DNA of 64,000 bases. Source: Mycobacterium sp. 852014-50255_SCH5639931. GTDB lineage: Bacteria; Actinomycetota; Actinomycetes; Mycobacteriales; Mycobacteriaceae. This document shows, piece after piece, positions 43,461 to 51,169 of the stretch (position 1 is its first letter; every line of letters begins with the position of its first letter). The notes below the pieces were generated by a model. It ran no database searches, was not told the DNA's origin, and was given only the letters and a program-made list of their open reading frames with translations. Made by a program: the position numbers and the translations under genes. Location: assembly GCF_001665605.1 (NCBI RefSeq), contig NZ_LZSV01000038.1, positions 62,001 through 126,000 of the forward strand, written 5' to 3'.

Positions 43461-45611
43461 TCACCACCAACCGGTGTTGGCCGCGATCTGGCGGCCCAAT
43501 TCCCCTGCCATGGTTCGCACGTAAGTGGGGGTGAGGTGGTGGGCGCCGTGGTAGATCAGCACGTTTCCCTCGACCGGGCGGCACACGTCGGCACGGCAGA
43601 TCGCGTCGGACATGTCGAGCACCTTCAGCAGCGGGAACTGGGCGACGAAGTCGAGGGTCTGATTGTGGTCGGACAACACGTCGGAACGCTTGATCGCGCA
43701 TGACTGGGGGTTGCCGCCCTTTTTGGCGAGGCAATCCGCCGGGTCGAACGGCTGGCCGTTCTTCACCAGCCACGGGGTGTCCCGCATGCCGAGGATCGGA
43801 ATGTTGTTGTCGGAGAACCTCTGCCAGATCCCGATGTAGGTCGCCGGCATCACGTCGCCGGGCTTGATGTTCCACGGCCGGGTGGTCGTGGTGAACACGT
43901 AGTCGGGATGGTCGGCAATGACCTTGGTCATCGTCTGTTCCACCCACTCCCGGCACTGCGGGTAGGCGGCGTTGTTGCCCATGATCAGCGGCACTTCCTC
44001 GGTGGACAACGGGCAGCCCATCTTGAGGTAGGTCACCACCTTGAAGTGGTGCAGCTGGCCGAGCAGGCTCAGCGCGGGCAGCCAGTGTTCGGCATGGGAC
44101 CCACCCGCCAGCGCGATGGTGCGGTCGGCGGCCACGTCGCCGTAGGTGCAAACGACCACGGCCGGGTTGACGAAGTCGCTGATGCAACCGTCGCGGGTGG
44201 AGGACGGCAGGTCTTCTTTGACCTCCAGCACGCTGGGCCGCATCGGCAACGCCGGCACCCGCACCCGTTCGGTCAGGGCGCGCGCCCCCGGATAGTCCTG
44301 CGGGTTGAGCACGCTGAGCTCCTTGCCCGCGGCGCGCAGGACGGTGACGTGCTGGCGCCATGTGAACGACGTCGCCGTCAGCGTCACGCCGAGCAGCACG
44401 ATCGCGGTTCCCAGCGCCATCGTGGGCCTGGGCAGGCGCGCCAGCCACGCGGGTGCGGGCGCCGGTAATTTCCCGGAGGCGCGGTAGCGCAGCGGGTCCT
44501 CGACGAGCCGGGTGGTCAGGTAGGCGAGCAGGCCCGACACCAGCAGCACGGCCGTGCCTTCGACGAAACTGGCGTGCCGGTGCCCGGTGAAGGACAGCCA
44601 GAAGATCAGCAGCGGCCAGTGCCACAGGTACAGGGAGTACGCCATCGCGCCCAACGCGACGAGCGGCCCGGCCGCCAGCAGGCGATTCGCCAGCGGCAGC
44701 CGGTCCCTCAGATCACGCTGCAGGTTCGCCCCGGCCAGGATCATCAGCATGGTGGCCCCGACGGGCACCAGGGCCCACGGGCCGGGAAACTCCTTCACGC
44801 CGTCGATCAGGGCGCCGCAGGACACGATCGCCGCCAGCGCGACGGTGGCCAACACCGTCCGCAGCCACATCGGCCAGCGGATGGCCGGCACCACCGCGCC
44901 GACCAGCGCCCCGAGTAACAACTCCCATGCGCGCCCGAAGCTGTTGTAGTAGGCGGCGGCCTGGTCGTCCTGATGCGCCACGATCGCGTACAAGAACGAC
45001 GCCACCGTCAGCGCCGTCAGCAACACCAGGAAAAGGGTGCGCAGGTGGGCGCCCAACGGACGCCGGAAGAAGTATGCACAGCCGGCGATCAACAGCAGGA
45101 AGCCGACGTAGAACTGGCCCTGCACCGACATGGACCAGATGTGCTGCAGGGGGCTGACGGCTTCGCCCGCGCGCAGGTAGTCGGAGGCGGTGTTGGCCAG
45201 CTCCCAGTTCTGGTAATAGCCGAGGCTGGCGAGGCTTTGGTCGGCGAAGGTCTCCCAGCGGGTCTCCGGTTGCACGAGGATGGTCAGCACCGCGCACCCG
45301 GCCAGCACCACGACCAGAGCGGGGACCAGGCGGCGGACGAGCCGGATCACCTCGGCGACCGGCGACAGGGTGACGGCCGGATTGAGTGCCGCGCGAATGA
45401 TTTTGCCGCCGAAGAAGAATCCGGACAGCGCCAGGAACACGTCGACACCGCCGGAGACGCGGCCGAACCAGACATGGAACACGGCGACCAGCGCGATCGC
45501 GATACCCCGCAACCCGTCGAGGTCGTAGCGGTAGAACCCCGCATTACGCGTTCCCGTGGCGACCGTTTCCTCGGTCGCGATCGGAAGGGGAGGCGGGGAC
45601 AGGGTCGACAT
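43461..45611 (-). CDS. Acyltransferase-3/SGNH fusion membrane protein (OafA/YrhL type, Rv1565c-like)
   Basis: 716 residues. The N-terminal 400 residues form the acyltransferase_3 domain with about ten membrane segments, opening with YRYDLDGLRGIAIALVAVFHVWFGRVSGG (His in the catalytic region) and including YSLYLWHWPLLI. The C-terminal 260 residues are an exported SGNH-hydrolase-like domain: ALAGGSHAEHW holds the Ser/His-type block and the last lines the HHLTPTYV segment. Such fusions O-acetylate or O-acylate extracytoplasmic glycans. Rv1565c occupies the same position ahead of treX. A terminator separates it from ripD. Confidence 0.88.
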   Translation of the reverse strand: MSTLSPPPLPIATEETVATGTRNAGFYRYDLDGLRGIAIALVAVFHVWFGRVSGGVDVFLALSGFFFGGKIIRAALNPAVTLSPVAEVIRLVRRLVPALVVVLAGCAVLTILVQPETRWETFADQSLASLGYYQNWELANTASDYLRAGEAVSPLQHIWSMSVQGQFYVGFLLLIAGCAYFFRRPLGAHLRTLFLVLLTALTVASFLYAIVAHQDDQAAAYYNSFGRAWELLLGALVGAVVPAIRWPMWLRTVLATVALAAIVSCGALIDGVKEFPGPWALVPVGATMLMILAGANLQRDLRDRLPLANRLLAAGPLVALGAMAYSLYLWHWPLLIFWLSFTGHRHASFVEGTAVLLVSGLLAYLTTRLVEDPLRYRASGKLPAPAPAWLARLPRPTMALGTAIVLLGVTLTATSFTWRQHVTVLRAAGKELSVLNPQDYPGARALTERVRVPALPMRPSVLEVKEDLPSSTRDGCISDFVNPAVVVCTYGDVAADRTIALAGGSHAEHWLPALSLLGQLHHFKVVTYLKMGCPLSTEEVPLIMGNNAAYPQCREWVEQTMTKVIADHPDYVFTTTTRPWNIKPGDVMPATYIGIWQRFSDNNIPILGMRDTPWLVKNGQPFDPADCLAKKGGNPQSCAIKRSDVLSDHNQTLDFVAQFPLLKVLDMSDAICRADVCRPVEGNVLIYHGAHHLTPTYVRTMAGELGRQIAANTGWW

Positions 45612-45631
45612 GATCGACCGCTAATTTACCG

Positions 45632-45669
45632 AAAACCGCCACCCGCTCCCGTTTAGGAGCAGGTGGCGG
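45632..45669 (-). terminator. Intrinsic terminator downstream of ripD
   Basis: CCGCCACCCGCTCC (45636-45649) and GGAGCAGGTGGCGG (45656-45669) pair over 14 positions with one mismatch, around a six-base loop. On the minus strand the hairpin is followed at once by TTTT (complement of 45632-45635). It lies between the ripD stop and the acyltransferase start, so it stops or attenuates ripD transcription. Confidence 0.8.
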
Positions 45670-45698
45670 CGGTCGATAGTCCCGGAAGCCCCGGGAAA

Positions 45699-46628
45699 TT
45701 ACCGGGCGGGGCCGGCGGCCGGGGGCAGGAACGGCGATTGCTGGGGCGGCAACAGCTGCACCGGGGCCTGTTGCGGCGGCACTTGCTGCGTCGGCAGCTG
45801 CGGGAGCGGGGCCAGCGGCGCCGGCTGCGCCGGGAGTCGCTGCAGCGGCGCTTGCTGAACCGGGGCCTGCGCGGACTGCTGCTGCAACGGCGCTTGCTGC
45901 ACCGGCGCCGGCTGCACCGGCGCCGGCTGCACCGGCGCCGGCTGGGCCGGAGCCTGCGGCAGCGGGGCCTGCTGCTGGGCGGGCAGTTGCTGCAGCGGCG
46001 CTTGCTGCAAGGGGGATTGCAGCGGGGCTTGCTGCGCGGGCAGTTGCTGCACAGGGGGCTGCTGCAGCGGCGCTTGCTGCGCCGGCGCCTGCGTCGGCAC
46101 CTGCTGCGGCAGTTGCTGGGCCGGCGCCGGCTGGACCCCGAGGACCCGGACCAGATAGGGAGCCATGCCGTTGGCGCGCACCGGCGAAACCTGGACGACG
46201 TCGCCCACCTCGAGCATCTGGTTGTTCCCCAGGTACATCGCGACGCTCTGTGTGCCTTCGGGCCCGTAGAAGATCAGGTCACCCTTCTGCGCCTGCTGCG
46301 GCAGAACCTTCTGACCGACCCTGTACATCGCCCCGGACGATCGCGGCAGCTTGATGCCCGCGCCGGCGTAGGCGTATTGCATCAGGCCCGAGGCGTCGAA
46401 CCCGACGGTGTTGATGCCCGAACCGGTGCCGCGGGTGGGTCCGTTGATGCCGCCGCCGGCCCAGGAAAACGGCACGCCGCGCTGCGACAGCCCGCGCGCG
46501 ATCACCACGTCGGTGACCTGCTGGTAGTCCATCGGCCGGGTGCCCGGGTCGGCGGATGCGACCACGGGGGCGACCACCGGGGCCGCAAGCATCGCCAGAC
46601 CGATCGCGATGGCGTAGATGCGTTTCAT
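45699..46628 (-). CDS. ripD: NlpC/P60 protein RipD, non-catalytic, with long Pro/Gln tail
   Basis: 309 residues, exported (signal peptide of about 25 residues ending VASADP). The NlpC/P60 fold spans residues 33-165, but the catalytic Cys is Ala79 (GFDASGLMQYAY instead of DCSG) and the usual His is Ser128 (TQSVAMYLG). M. tuberculosis RipD (Rv1566c) shares these substitutions and binds peptidoglycan without cleaving it. The C-terminal 143 residues consist of Pro, Gln, Ala and Val in repeats of QPAPV and QQAPLQ types; this tail is longer than I recall for the 230-residue M. tuberculosis protein and may bind or span cell-wall glycan. Confidence 0.93.
   Translation of the reverse strand: MKRIYAIAIGLAMLAAPVVAPVVASADPGTRPMDYQQVTDVVIARGLSQRGVPFSWAGGGINGPTRGTGSGINTVGFDASGLMQYAYAGAGIKLPRSSGAMYRVGQKVLPQQAQKGDLIFYGPEGTQSVAMYLGNNQMLEVGDVVQVSPVRANGMAPYLVRVLGVQPAPAQQLPQQVPTQAPAQQAPLQQPPVQQLPAQQAPLQSPLQQAPLQQLPAQQQAPLPQAPAQPAPVQPAPVQPAPVQQAPLQQQSAQAPVQQAPLQRLPAQPAPLAPLPQLPTQQVPPQQAPVQLLPPQQSPFLPPAAGPAR
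45900..45944 (-). repeat. 15-bp tandem repeat in the ripD tail
   Basis: Three perfect copies of CACCGGCGCCGGCTG (45900-45914, 45915-45929, 45930-45944) encode QPAPV on the minus strand. Further diverged CTTGCTGCAGCGGCG-like units surround them. It is a likely site of strain-to-strain length variation. Confidence 0.85.
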
Positions 46629-46784
46629 TGTTCTTGGCCTCTCAGGCGCTCAGTGGCCTCAGCGCGGTGACTTCACGCGTCCGCCGCCGATCCATGCCCT
46701 GGGCGAGGACCCCCACGTTGGGGCCGCGCCGCCGCATGACACTTGCGGATGTGACAGCGGGCGCACGACACCCCTGTATTCACA

Positions 46785-46848
46785 TCAGTCACTGCAACCA
46801 CTCTGACAACAGAAGGGGTTAGCCGCCAGGCCCCGGCGGCATTTTTTG
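46785..46848 (+). ncRNA. Candidate small RNA ending at a strong plus-strand terminator
   Basis: A plus-strand intrinsic terminator at 46822-46847 lies in a 325-base gap whose flanking genes are both on the minus strand, and no plus-strand gene precedes it. A short transcript starting at about 46785 would explain it; TGTATTCA (46775-46782) is a poor -10 candidate. The exact 5' end cannot be fixed. It would run antisense to the ripD upstream region. Confidence 0.35.
46822..46847 (+). terminator. Strong intrinsic terminator, plus strand, without an obvious gene
   Basis: GCCGCC (46822-46827), a seven-base loop AGGCCCC, GGCGGC (46835-46840), then A and six T. This is the best T-tract terminator in the window. 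Read on the minus strand it has no T run, so it acts only on plus-strand transcription. Confidence 0.7.
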
Positions 46849-46850
46849 TC

Positions 46851-46871
46851 GTACCGTGACCGGACGGTGAC
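46851..46871 (-). promoter_or_regulatory. MtrA-like direct repeat upstream of ripD
   Basis: On the minus strand GTCACCGTC and GTCACGGTA occur as a direct repeat with an 11-base period (GTCAC at 46871-46867 and 46860-46856), the spacing of MtrA boxes (GTCACAGCG-type nonamers). Further GTGAC/GTCAC copies lie at 46751-46755 and 46788-46792. RipA and other wall-lytic factors are reported MtrA targets. The remaining bases of this 325-base gap hold the terminator above and nothing else that I recognise. Confidence 0.35.
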
Positions 46872-46953
46872 TGGGCGGCGCGAATCCCGTATGCGCAGTT
46901 GTGATTTCGGTCTCAGTCGGGCGCGCGGAGGACCGACCGCGGCGGCGGCGCGC

Positions 46954-47406
46954 CTAGAGCCAATAGCGTTCGCTGAAGGTGGTCAGCAGGGAGCCGACGA
47001 CCGAGCTGACCATCACCAGCGTGAGGGCCAGAACCGGCCAGAAGGACATGTACCAGCCCTTCAGCATGGAAACGAGGGGGCCGACAACAGCGGCGGCGAT
47101 CGCCGCGCCGATACCGCCCCACACCACCGGGCGGATGTAGTAGTCGATCCCGAAGGGCACCGGCCCGCATGTCTCGTCGGCGCACACGTGCTCGAGGAAG
47201 CCGAAGAGGCGGTCCGGCCACGTCGTCGCGGTGGCCAGGATGACGAGCACCGCCAACAGCACGACGGTGGAAACGACGTCCCATGGGGCCAGCCGCACGC
47301 GAATGACCCGCGGCGCTTCGTCGTCGTAATCGACCAGCGGGGAATTGGTTTTCGCGGTCGGAGACGCGCCCGCGGCGGGGTGACCGGGCGATTGCGGCGT
47401 AGCCAT
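46954..47406 (-). CDS. Membrane protein of unknown function (Rv1567c-like position)
   Basis: 150 residues. A 40-residue cytoplasmic start is followed by three membrane segments: VVSTVVLLAVLVILATATTW, VVWGGIGAAIAAAVVGPLV and FWPVLALTLVMVSSVVGSLL. The loop between the first two contains two cysteines (CADETCGP), placed outside the membrane, and may form a disulfide. It is divergent from bioA (62 bases between starts) and upstream of ripD on the same strand. Function unknown; the position matches Rv1567c. Confidence 0.75.
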   Translation of the reverse strand: MATPQSPGHPAAGASPTAKTNSPLVDYDDEAPRVIRVRLAPWDVVSTVVLLAVLVILATATTWPDRLFGFLEHVCADETCGPVPFGIDYYIRPVVWGGIGAAIAAAVVGPLVSMLKGWYMSFWPVLALTLVMVSSVVGSLLTTFSERYWL

Positions 47407-47468
47407 CGGATCCCATGCTCCCCGATGGGTGGGCTTTGTGCGACTCGGCTGCTTTACCCTCGATCACT

Positions 47469-48773
47469 ATGCCTGCGGCGAGGGCCGGGCTGACGCCCGA
47501 GCAGATCAGCGCGATCGACGCCGCGCATCTATGGCACCCGTACAGCACCATCGGTGGCGAGGCCGTCGCGCCGGTGGTGGCCGTCGCGGCGCGCGGCGCC
47601 TGGCTGACCTTGATCCGTGACGGCCGGCCGATCCAAGCGCTCGACGCGATGAGCTCCTGGTGGACCGCGATCCACGGGCACGGCCATCCGGTGCTGGATG
47701 CGGCGCTGACCAGGCAGCTGGGCGTGATGAACCATGTCATGTTCGGCGGGCTCACCCACGAACCGGCCGCCCGGCTGGCGCAGCTGCTGGTGGACATCAC
47801 CCCGGCGGGGTTGGACACCGTTTTCTTCAGCGACTCGGGCTCGGTGTCGGTCGAGGTAGCGGTCAAGATGGCGCTGCAGTACTGGCGCGGCCGCGGCCGG
47901 CCCGGCAAGCACCGGCTGATGACGTGGCGGGGCGGCTACCACGGGGACACCTTCACGCCGATGAGCGTCTGCGACCCCGACGGCGGCATGCACTCGCTGT
48001 GGACCGACATCCTGGCCCGCCAGGTGTTCGCCCCGCAGGTGCCGCGCGACTACGACCCCGGCTACAGCGCGGCGTTCGAGCAGCAACTCGCCCGGCACGC
48101 CGGCGAACTGGCGGCCGTCATCGTCGAACCGGTGGTGCAGGGCGCGGGCGGGATGCGCTTCCACGACCCCCGCTACCTGCGCGACCTGCGCGAGCTGTGC
48201 TTCCGGCATGACGTGCTGCTGATCTTCGACGAGATCGCCACCGGCTTCGGCCGCACCGGCGAGCTGTTCGCTGCTGACCACGCCGGGGTGAGTCCCGACA
48301 TCATGTGCGTGGGCAAGGCGTTGACCGGCGGATACGTCACCCTGGCGGCCACCCTGTGCAGCACCGACATCGCGCACACCATCAGCGCCGGCGAGGCCGG
48401 CGCGCTCATGCACGGGCCCACCTTCATGGCCAATCCGCTGGCCTGCGCGGTGTCGGTGGCCAGCGTCGAGCTGCTGCTCGACCAGGACTGGCGCGCGCGG
48501 GTCGGCGAGATCGCCGCCGGGCTGGCCGCCGGGCTCGAGCCCGCCCGGGGACTGCCCGGCGTCATCGACGTGCGGGTGTGCGGGGCGATCGGCGTCATCG
48601 AGTGCGCCCGCCCGGTCGACCTGGCCGTCGCCACCCCGGCGGCCATGGGGCGCGGCGTGTGGCTGCGCCCGTTCCGCAACCTGGTCTACGCGATGCCGCC
48701 CTACATCTGCCCGCCGGCCGAGATCGCCCAGATCACCTCGGCGATGGTCGAGGTCGCGCGCCTCGTTGACTAG
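47469..48773 (+). CDS. bioA: Adenosylmethionine-8-amino-7-oxononanoate (DAPA) aminotransferase
   Basis: 434 residues, PLP-dependent, converting KAPA to DAPA with SAM as amino donor: the second-last dedicated steps of biotin synthesis. The Schiff-base lysine is in CVGKALTGGYVTLAAT; LLIFDEIATGFGRTG holds the PLP-contact Asp; WHPYSTIG and the substrate-pocket MSSWWTAIHGHGHP are present. The ATG at 47469 gives the family N-terminus MPAARAGLTPEQI. bioA is a validated drug target in M. tuberculosis. It is followed by bioF (61-base gap) and bioD. Confidence 0.96.
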   Translation: MPAARAGLTPEQISAIDAAHLWHPYSTIGGEAVAPVVAVAARGAWLTLIRDGRPIQALDAMSSWWTAIHGHGHPVLDAALTRQLGVMNHVMFGGLTHEPAARLAQLLVDITPAGLDTVFFSDSGSVSVEVAVKMALQYWRGRGRPGKHRLMTWRGGYHGDTFTPMSVCDPDGGMHSLWTDILARQVFAPQVPRDYDPGYSAAFEQQLARHAGELAAVIVEPVVQGAGGMRFHDPRYLRDLRELCFRHDVLLIFDEIATGFGRTGELFAADHAGVSPDIMCVGKALTGGYVTLAATLCSTDIAHTISAGEAGALMHGPTFMANPLACAVSVASVELLLDQDWRARVGEIAAGLAAGLEPARGLPGVIDVRVCGAIGVIECARPVDLAVATPAAMGRGVWLRPFRNLVYAMPPYICPPAEIAQITSAMVEVARLVD

Positions 48774-48820
48774 CGGCGACGACCCGCAGCGCCCGGCTTC
48801 GCCGCGCTGGCGATCGCCAC

Positions 48821-48826
48821 TAGGCT
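48821..48826 (+). promoter_or_regulatory. -10 hexamer TAGGCT of bioF
   Basis: TAGGCT ends eight bases before the bioF ATG at 48835, so bioF may have its own leaderless transcript in addition to read-through from bioA. Confidence 0.35.
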
Positions 48827-48834
48827 GATCCCCG

Positions 48835-49983
48835 ATGAGGGCACCGATCGAGACGTCACCGCTGGCCTGGCTGGAGGCGGTGGAAAGTCGGCGCCGCGAG
48901 GCCGGGCTGCGCCGGTCGTTGCGGCCGCGGCCCGCCGTCGCCACCGAGCTGGACCTGGCGTCCAACGACTACCTCGGGCTGTCCCAGCACCCAGACGTGA
49001 TCGAGGGCGGCGTCGCGGCGCTGCGCATGTGGGGCGCCGGCTCCACCGGTTCCCGCCTGGTCACCGGCGACACCGAGCTGCACCAGCAATTCGAGTCCGA
49101 GCTCGCCGAATATGTCGGCGCCGCATCGGGATTGCTGTTCTCCTCGGGATACGCGGCCAACCTGGGCGCGGTCGTCGGCCTGTCGGGCCGGGGCGCACTG
49201 CTGGTGTCCGACGAGCTTTCGCACGCCTCCCTGGTCGACGCCTGCCGGCTGTCGCGGTCCCGGGTGGTGGTCACACCGCATCGCGACGTCGATGCCGTGG
49301 AGACCGCCCTCGCCGCACGCGACGAGGAGCGCGCCGTCGTCATCACCGAGTCGGTGTTCAGCGCCGACGGCGCCCTGGCGCCGCTGCGGGAGCTGCACGA
49401 GGTCTGTCGCCGGCACCGCGCGCTGCTGATCGTCGACGAGGCCCACGGCCTGGGCGTGCGCGGGGGAGGGCGCGGGCTGCTGTACGAGCTCGGGCTGGCG
49501 GGCGCCCCCGACGTGGTGCTGACCACGACGCTGTCCAAGGCGCTGGGCAGCCAGGGCGGGGTGGTGCTCGGGCCCGCGGCCGTTCGTGCCCACCTGATCG
49601 ACGCGGCGCGCACGTTCATCTTCGACACCGGCCTGGCGCCCGCGGCGGTGGGCGCCGCGCTGACCGCGCTGACCGTGCTGCGGGCCGAACCGTGGCGACC
49701 CGAGGCGGTGTTGCGACATGCCCGCATCCTGGCCGAGGTGTGCGACGTGCCCGAGATCCCGCAGTCGGCGGTGGTGTCGGTGGTCCTGGGGGACCCGGAG
49801 GTGGCCCTGGCCGCCGCGACCGCCTGCCTGGACGCCGGCGTGAAGGTGGGCTGTTTTCGGCCTCCGACCGTGCCGGCTGGGACCTCCCGGTTGCGGCTGA
49901 CCGCGCGCGCGTCGCTGGATGCGGCCGAACTCGAGATCGCGCGGCGGGTGCTCACCGACGTGCTTGCTGTGACGCGCCCTTGA
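48835..49983 (+). CDS. bioF: 8-amino-7-oxononanoate (KAPA) synthase
   Basis: 382 residues, alpha-oxoamine synthase condensing pimeloyl thioester with alanine. TTTLSKALGSQGG carries the PLP lysine; IVDEAHGLGVRGGGRG is the conserved Asp/His region; LASNDYLGLSQHP opens the fold. It lies in the expected place between bioA and bioD. Its TGA overlaps the bioD TTG start by sharing TTGA. Confidence 0.95.
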   Translation: MRAPIETSPLAWLEAVESRRREAGLRRSLRPRPAVATELDLASNDYLGLSQHPDVIEGGVAALRMWGAGSTGSRLVTGDTELHQQFESELAEYVGAASGLLFSSGYAANLGAVVGLSGRGALLVSDELSHASLVDACRLSRSRVVVTPHRDVDAVETALAARDEERAVVITESVFSADGALAPLRELHEVCRRHRALLIVDEAHGLGVRGGGRGLLYELGLAGAPDVVLTTTLSKALGSQGGVVLGPAAVRAHLIDAARTFIFDTGLAPAAVGAALTALTVLRAEPWRPEAVLRHARILAEVCDVPEIPQSAVVSVVLGDPEVALAAATACLDAGVKVGCFRPPTVPAGTSRLRLTARASLDAAELEIARRVLTDVLAVTRP

Positions 49984-50660
49984 CCGTCCTGGTCGTCACG
50001 GGGACGGGAACCGGGGTCGGCAAGACCATCGTCACCGCCGCGCTGGCCTGTCACGCGCGTCAGGCCGGCATCGACGTGGCGGTGTGCAAACCGGTCCAGA
50101 CCGGCACCGACACCGGCGACGACGACCTGGCCGAGGTCGCCCGGCTGTCCGGCGTGACCGAGTTGGCCGGGCTGGCGCGCTACCCGCAACCGCTGGCGCC
50201 GGCCGCCGCCGCCGAGCTGGCCGGCGCCGCGCTGCCCAGCGGCGACCAGGTGCTGCGGCTGGTCGCCGGCCTGGATCGCCCGGGCCGGCTGACGCTGGTC
50301 GAAGGGGCCGGTGGGCTGCTCGTCGAGCTCGCCGCCGCGGGCGTCACCCTGCGCGATCTGGCCGTCGAGACGGGTGCCGCGGCGCTGGTCGCGGTGACCG
50401 CGGAACTGGGCACCCTCAACCACACCGCGCTGACGCTGGAATCGCTTGCCGCCCATGATGTCCCGTGCGCCGGGCTGGTCATCGGCAGCTGGCCGGCGCG
50501 CCCCGGGCCGGTGGAGACCTCGAACCGGTCCGCCCTGGACCGGCTGGGTCCGGTGCGGGCCGCGCTGCCGGCGGGGGCCGGATCGATGGACGCCGCGCAG
50601 TTCGGGGCCATGAGCGCCGCGGCGTTCGACCGCGACTGGGTCACCGCGCTGGTCCGCTGA
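49980..50660 (+). CDS. bioD: Dethiobiotin synthetase
   Basis: 226 residues from a TTG at 49980, which gives the same length as I recall for M. tuberculosis BioD. P-loop GTGTGVGKTIVTAAL for ATP; VCKPVQTG and VEGAGGLLVELA are the substrate-binding blocks. It closes the ureido ring of dethiobiotin using CO2 and ATP. The TTG overlaps the bioF stop, and the bioD TGA overlaps the next ATG (TGATG), so bioF, bioD and the 2H gene are translated in series. Confidence 0.93.
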   Translation: MTVLVVTGTGTGVGKTIVTAALACHARQAGIDVAVCKPVQTGTDTGDDDLAEVARLSGVTELAGLARYPQPLAPAAAAELAGAALPSGDQVLRLVAGLDRPGRLTLVEGAGGLLVELAAAGVTLRDLAVETGAAALVAVTAELGTLNHTALTLESLAAHDVPCAGLVIGSWPARPGPVETSNRSALDRLGPVRAALPAGAGSMDAAQFGAMSAAAFDRDWVTALVR

Positions 50661-51169
50661 TGGTGCATTCCATCGAGCTGCTCTTCGACGGCGACACCGA
50701 GTCGACGATCCGCGGGCTCTGGGACGCGCTGGCCGGCGCCGGAATTCCCAGCCAGGCGCCGGCCGGGCGGCCGCACGTCACGCTCGCGGTGGCCGACCGC
50801 ATCGCCGAGGAGGCCGACGCCGCGCTCCGGCCGCTGACCGACCGGCTGCCGCTGGGCTGCGCCGTCGGCGCGTCGTTGCTGCTCGGGCGGTCCAACGCGA
50901 TCCTGGCCCGGCTCATCGTGCCGACGGCGGAGCTGCTGGATTTCCACGCGGAGGTGCACCGGCTGTGCGGCGAGCACCTGGTCCCCGCGCCGGCCCCCAC
51001 CAGCCTGCCCGGCCAGTGGACGCCGCACGTCACGCTGGCCCGGCGCGTCGGGGGACCGGTTTTGAGCCGGGCGCTGCGGATCGCGGGGCGGCCCACTCTC
51101 GTCGAGGGGAGCTTCGCCGGTTTGCGGCACTGGAACGGCGAGAAGAAGGTCGACTACCTGATCGGCTAG
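50660..51169 (+). CDS. 2H phosphoesterase / 2'-5' RNA ligase-like protein (Rv1571-like)
   Basis: 169 residues with two HxTx motifs, His39-Val-Thr and His123-Val-Thr (PHVTLA in both), the signature of the 2H phosphoesterase superfamily; members act on 2',3'-cyclic phosphates or cyclic nucleotides and NAD-derived products. The start overlaps the bioD stop by one base, so it belongs to the biotin operon transcriptionally, though no biotin role is known. Its TAG shares CTAG (51166-51169) with the stop of the convergent membrane-protein gene. Confidence 0.85.
   Translation: MVHSIELLFDGDTESTIRGLWDALAGAGIPSQAPAGRPHVTLAVADRIAEEADAALRPLTDRLPLGCAVGASLLLGRSNAILARLIVPTAELLDFHAEVHRLCGEHLVPAPAPTSLPGQWTPHVTLARRVGGPVLSRALRIAGRPTLVEGSFAGLRHWNGEKKVDYLIG

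Noticed and set aside
46846..47493. A 215-codon plus-strand frame across the Rv1567c-like gene
   Set aside because: It runs antisense to a membrane protein with clear hydrophobic segments and has no domain; shadow frame.
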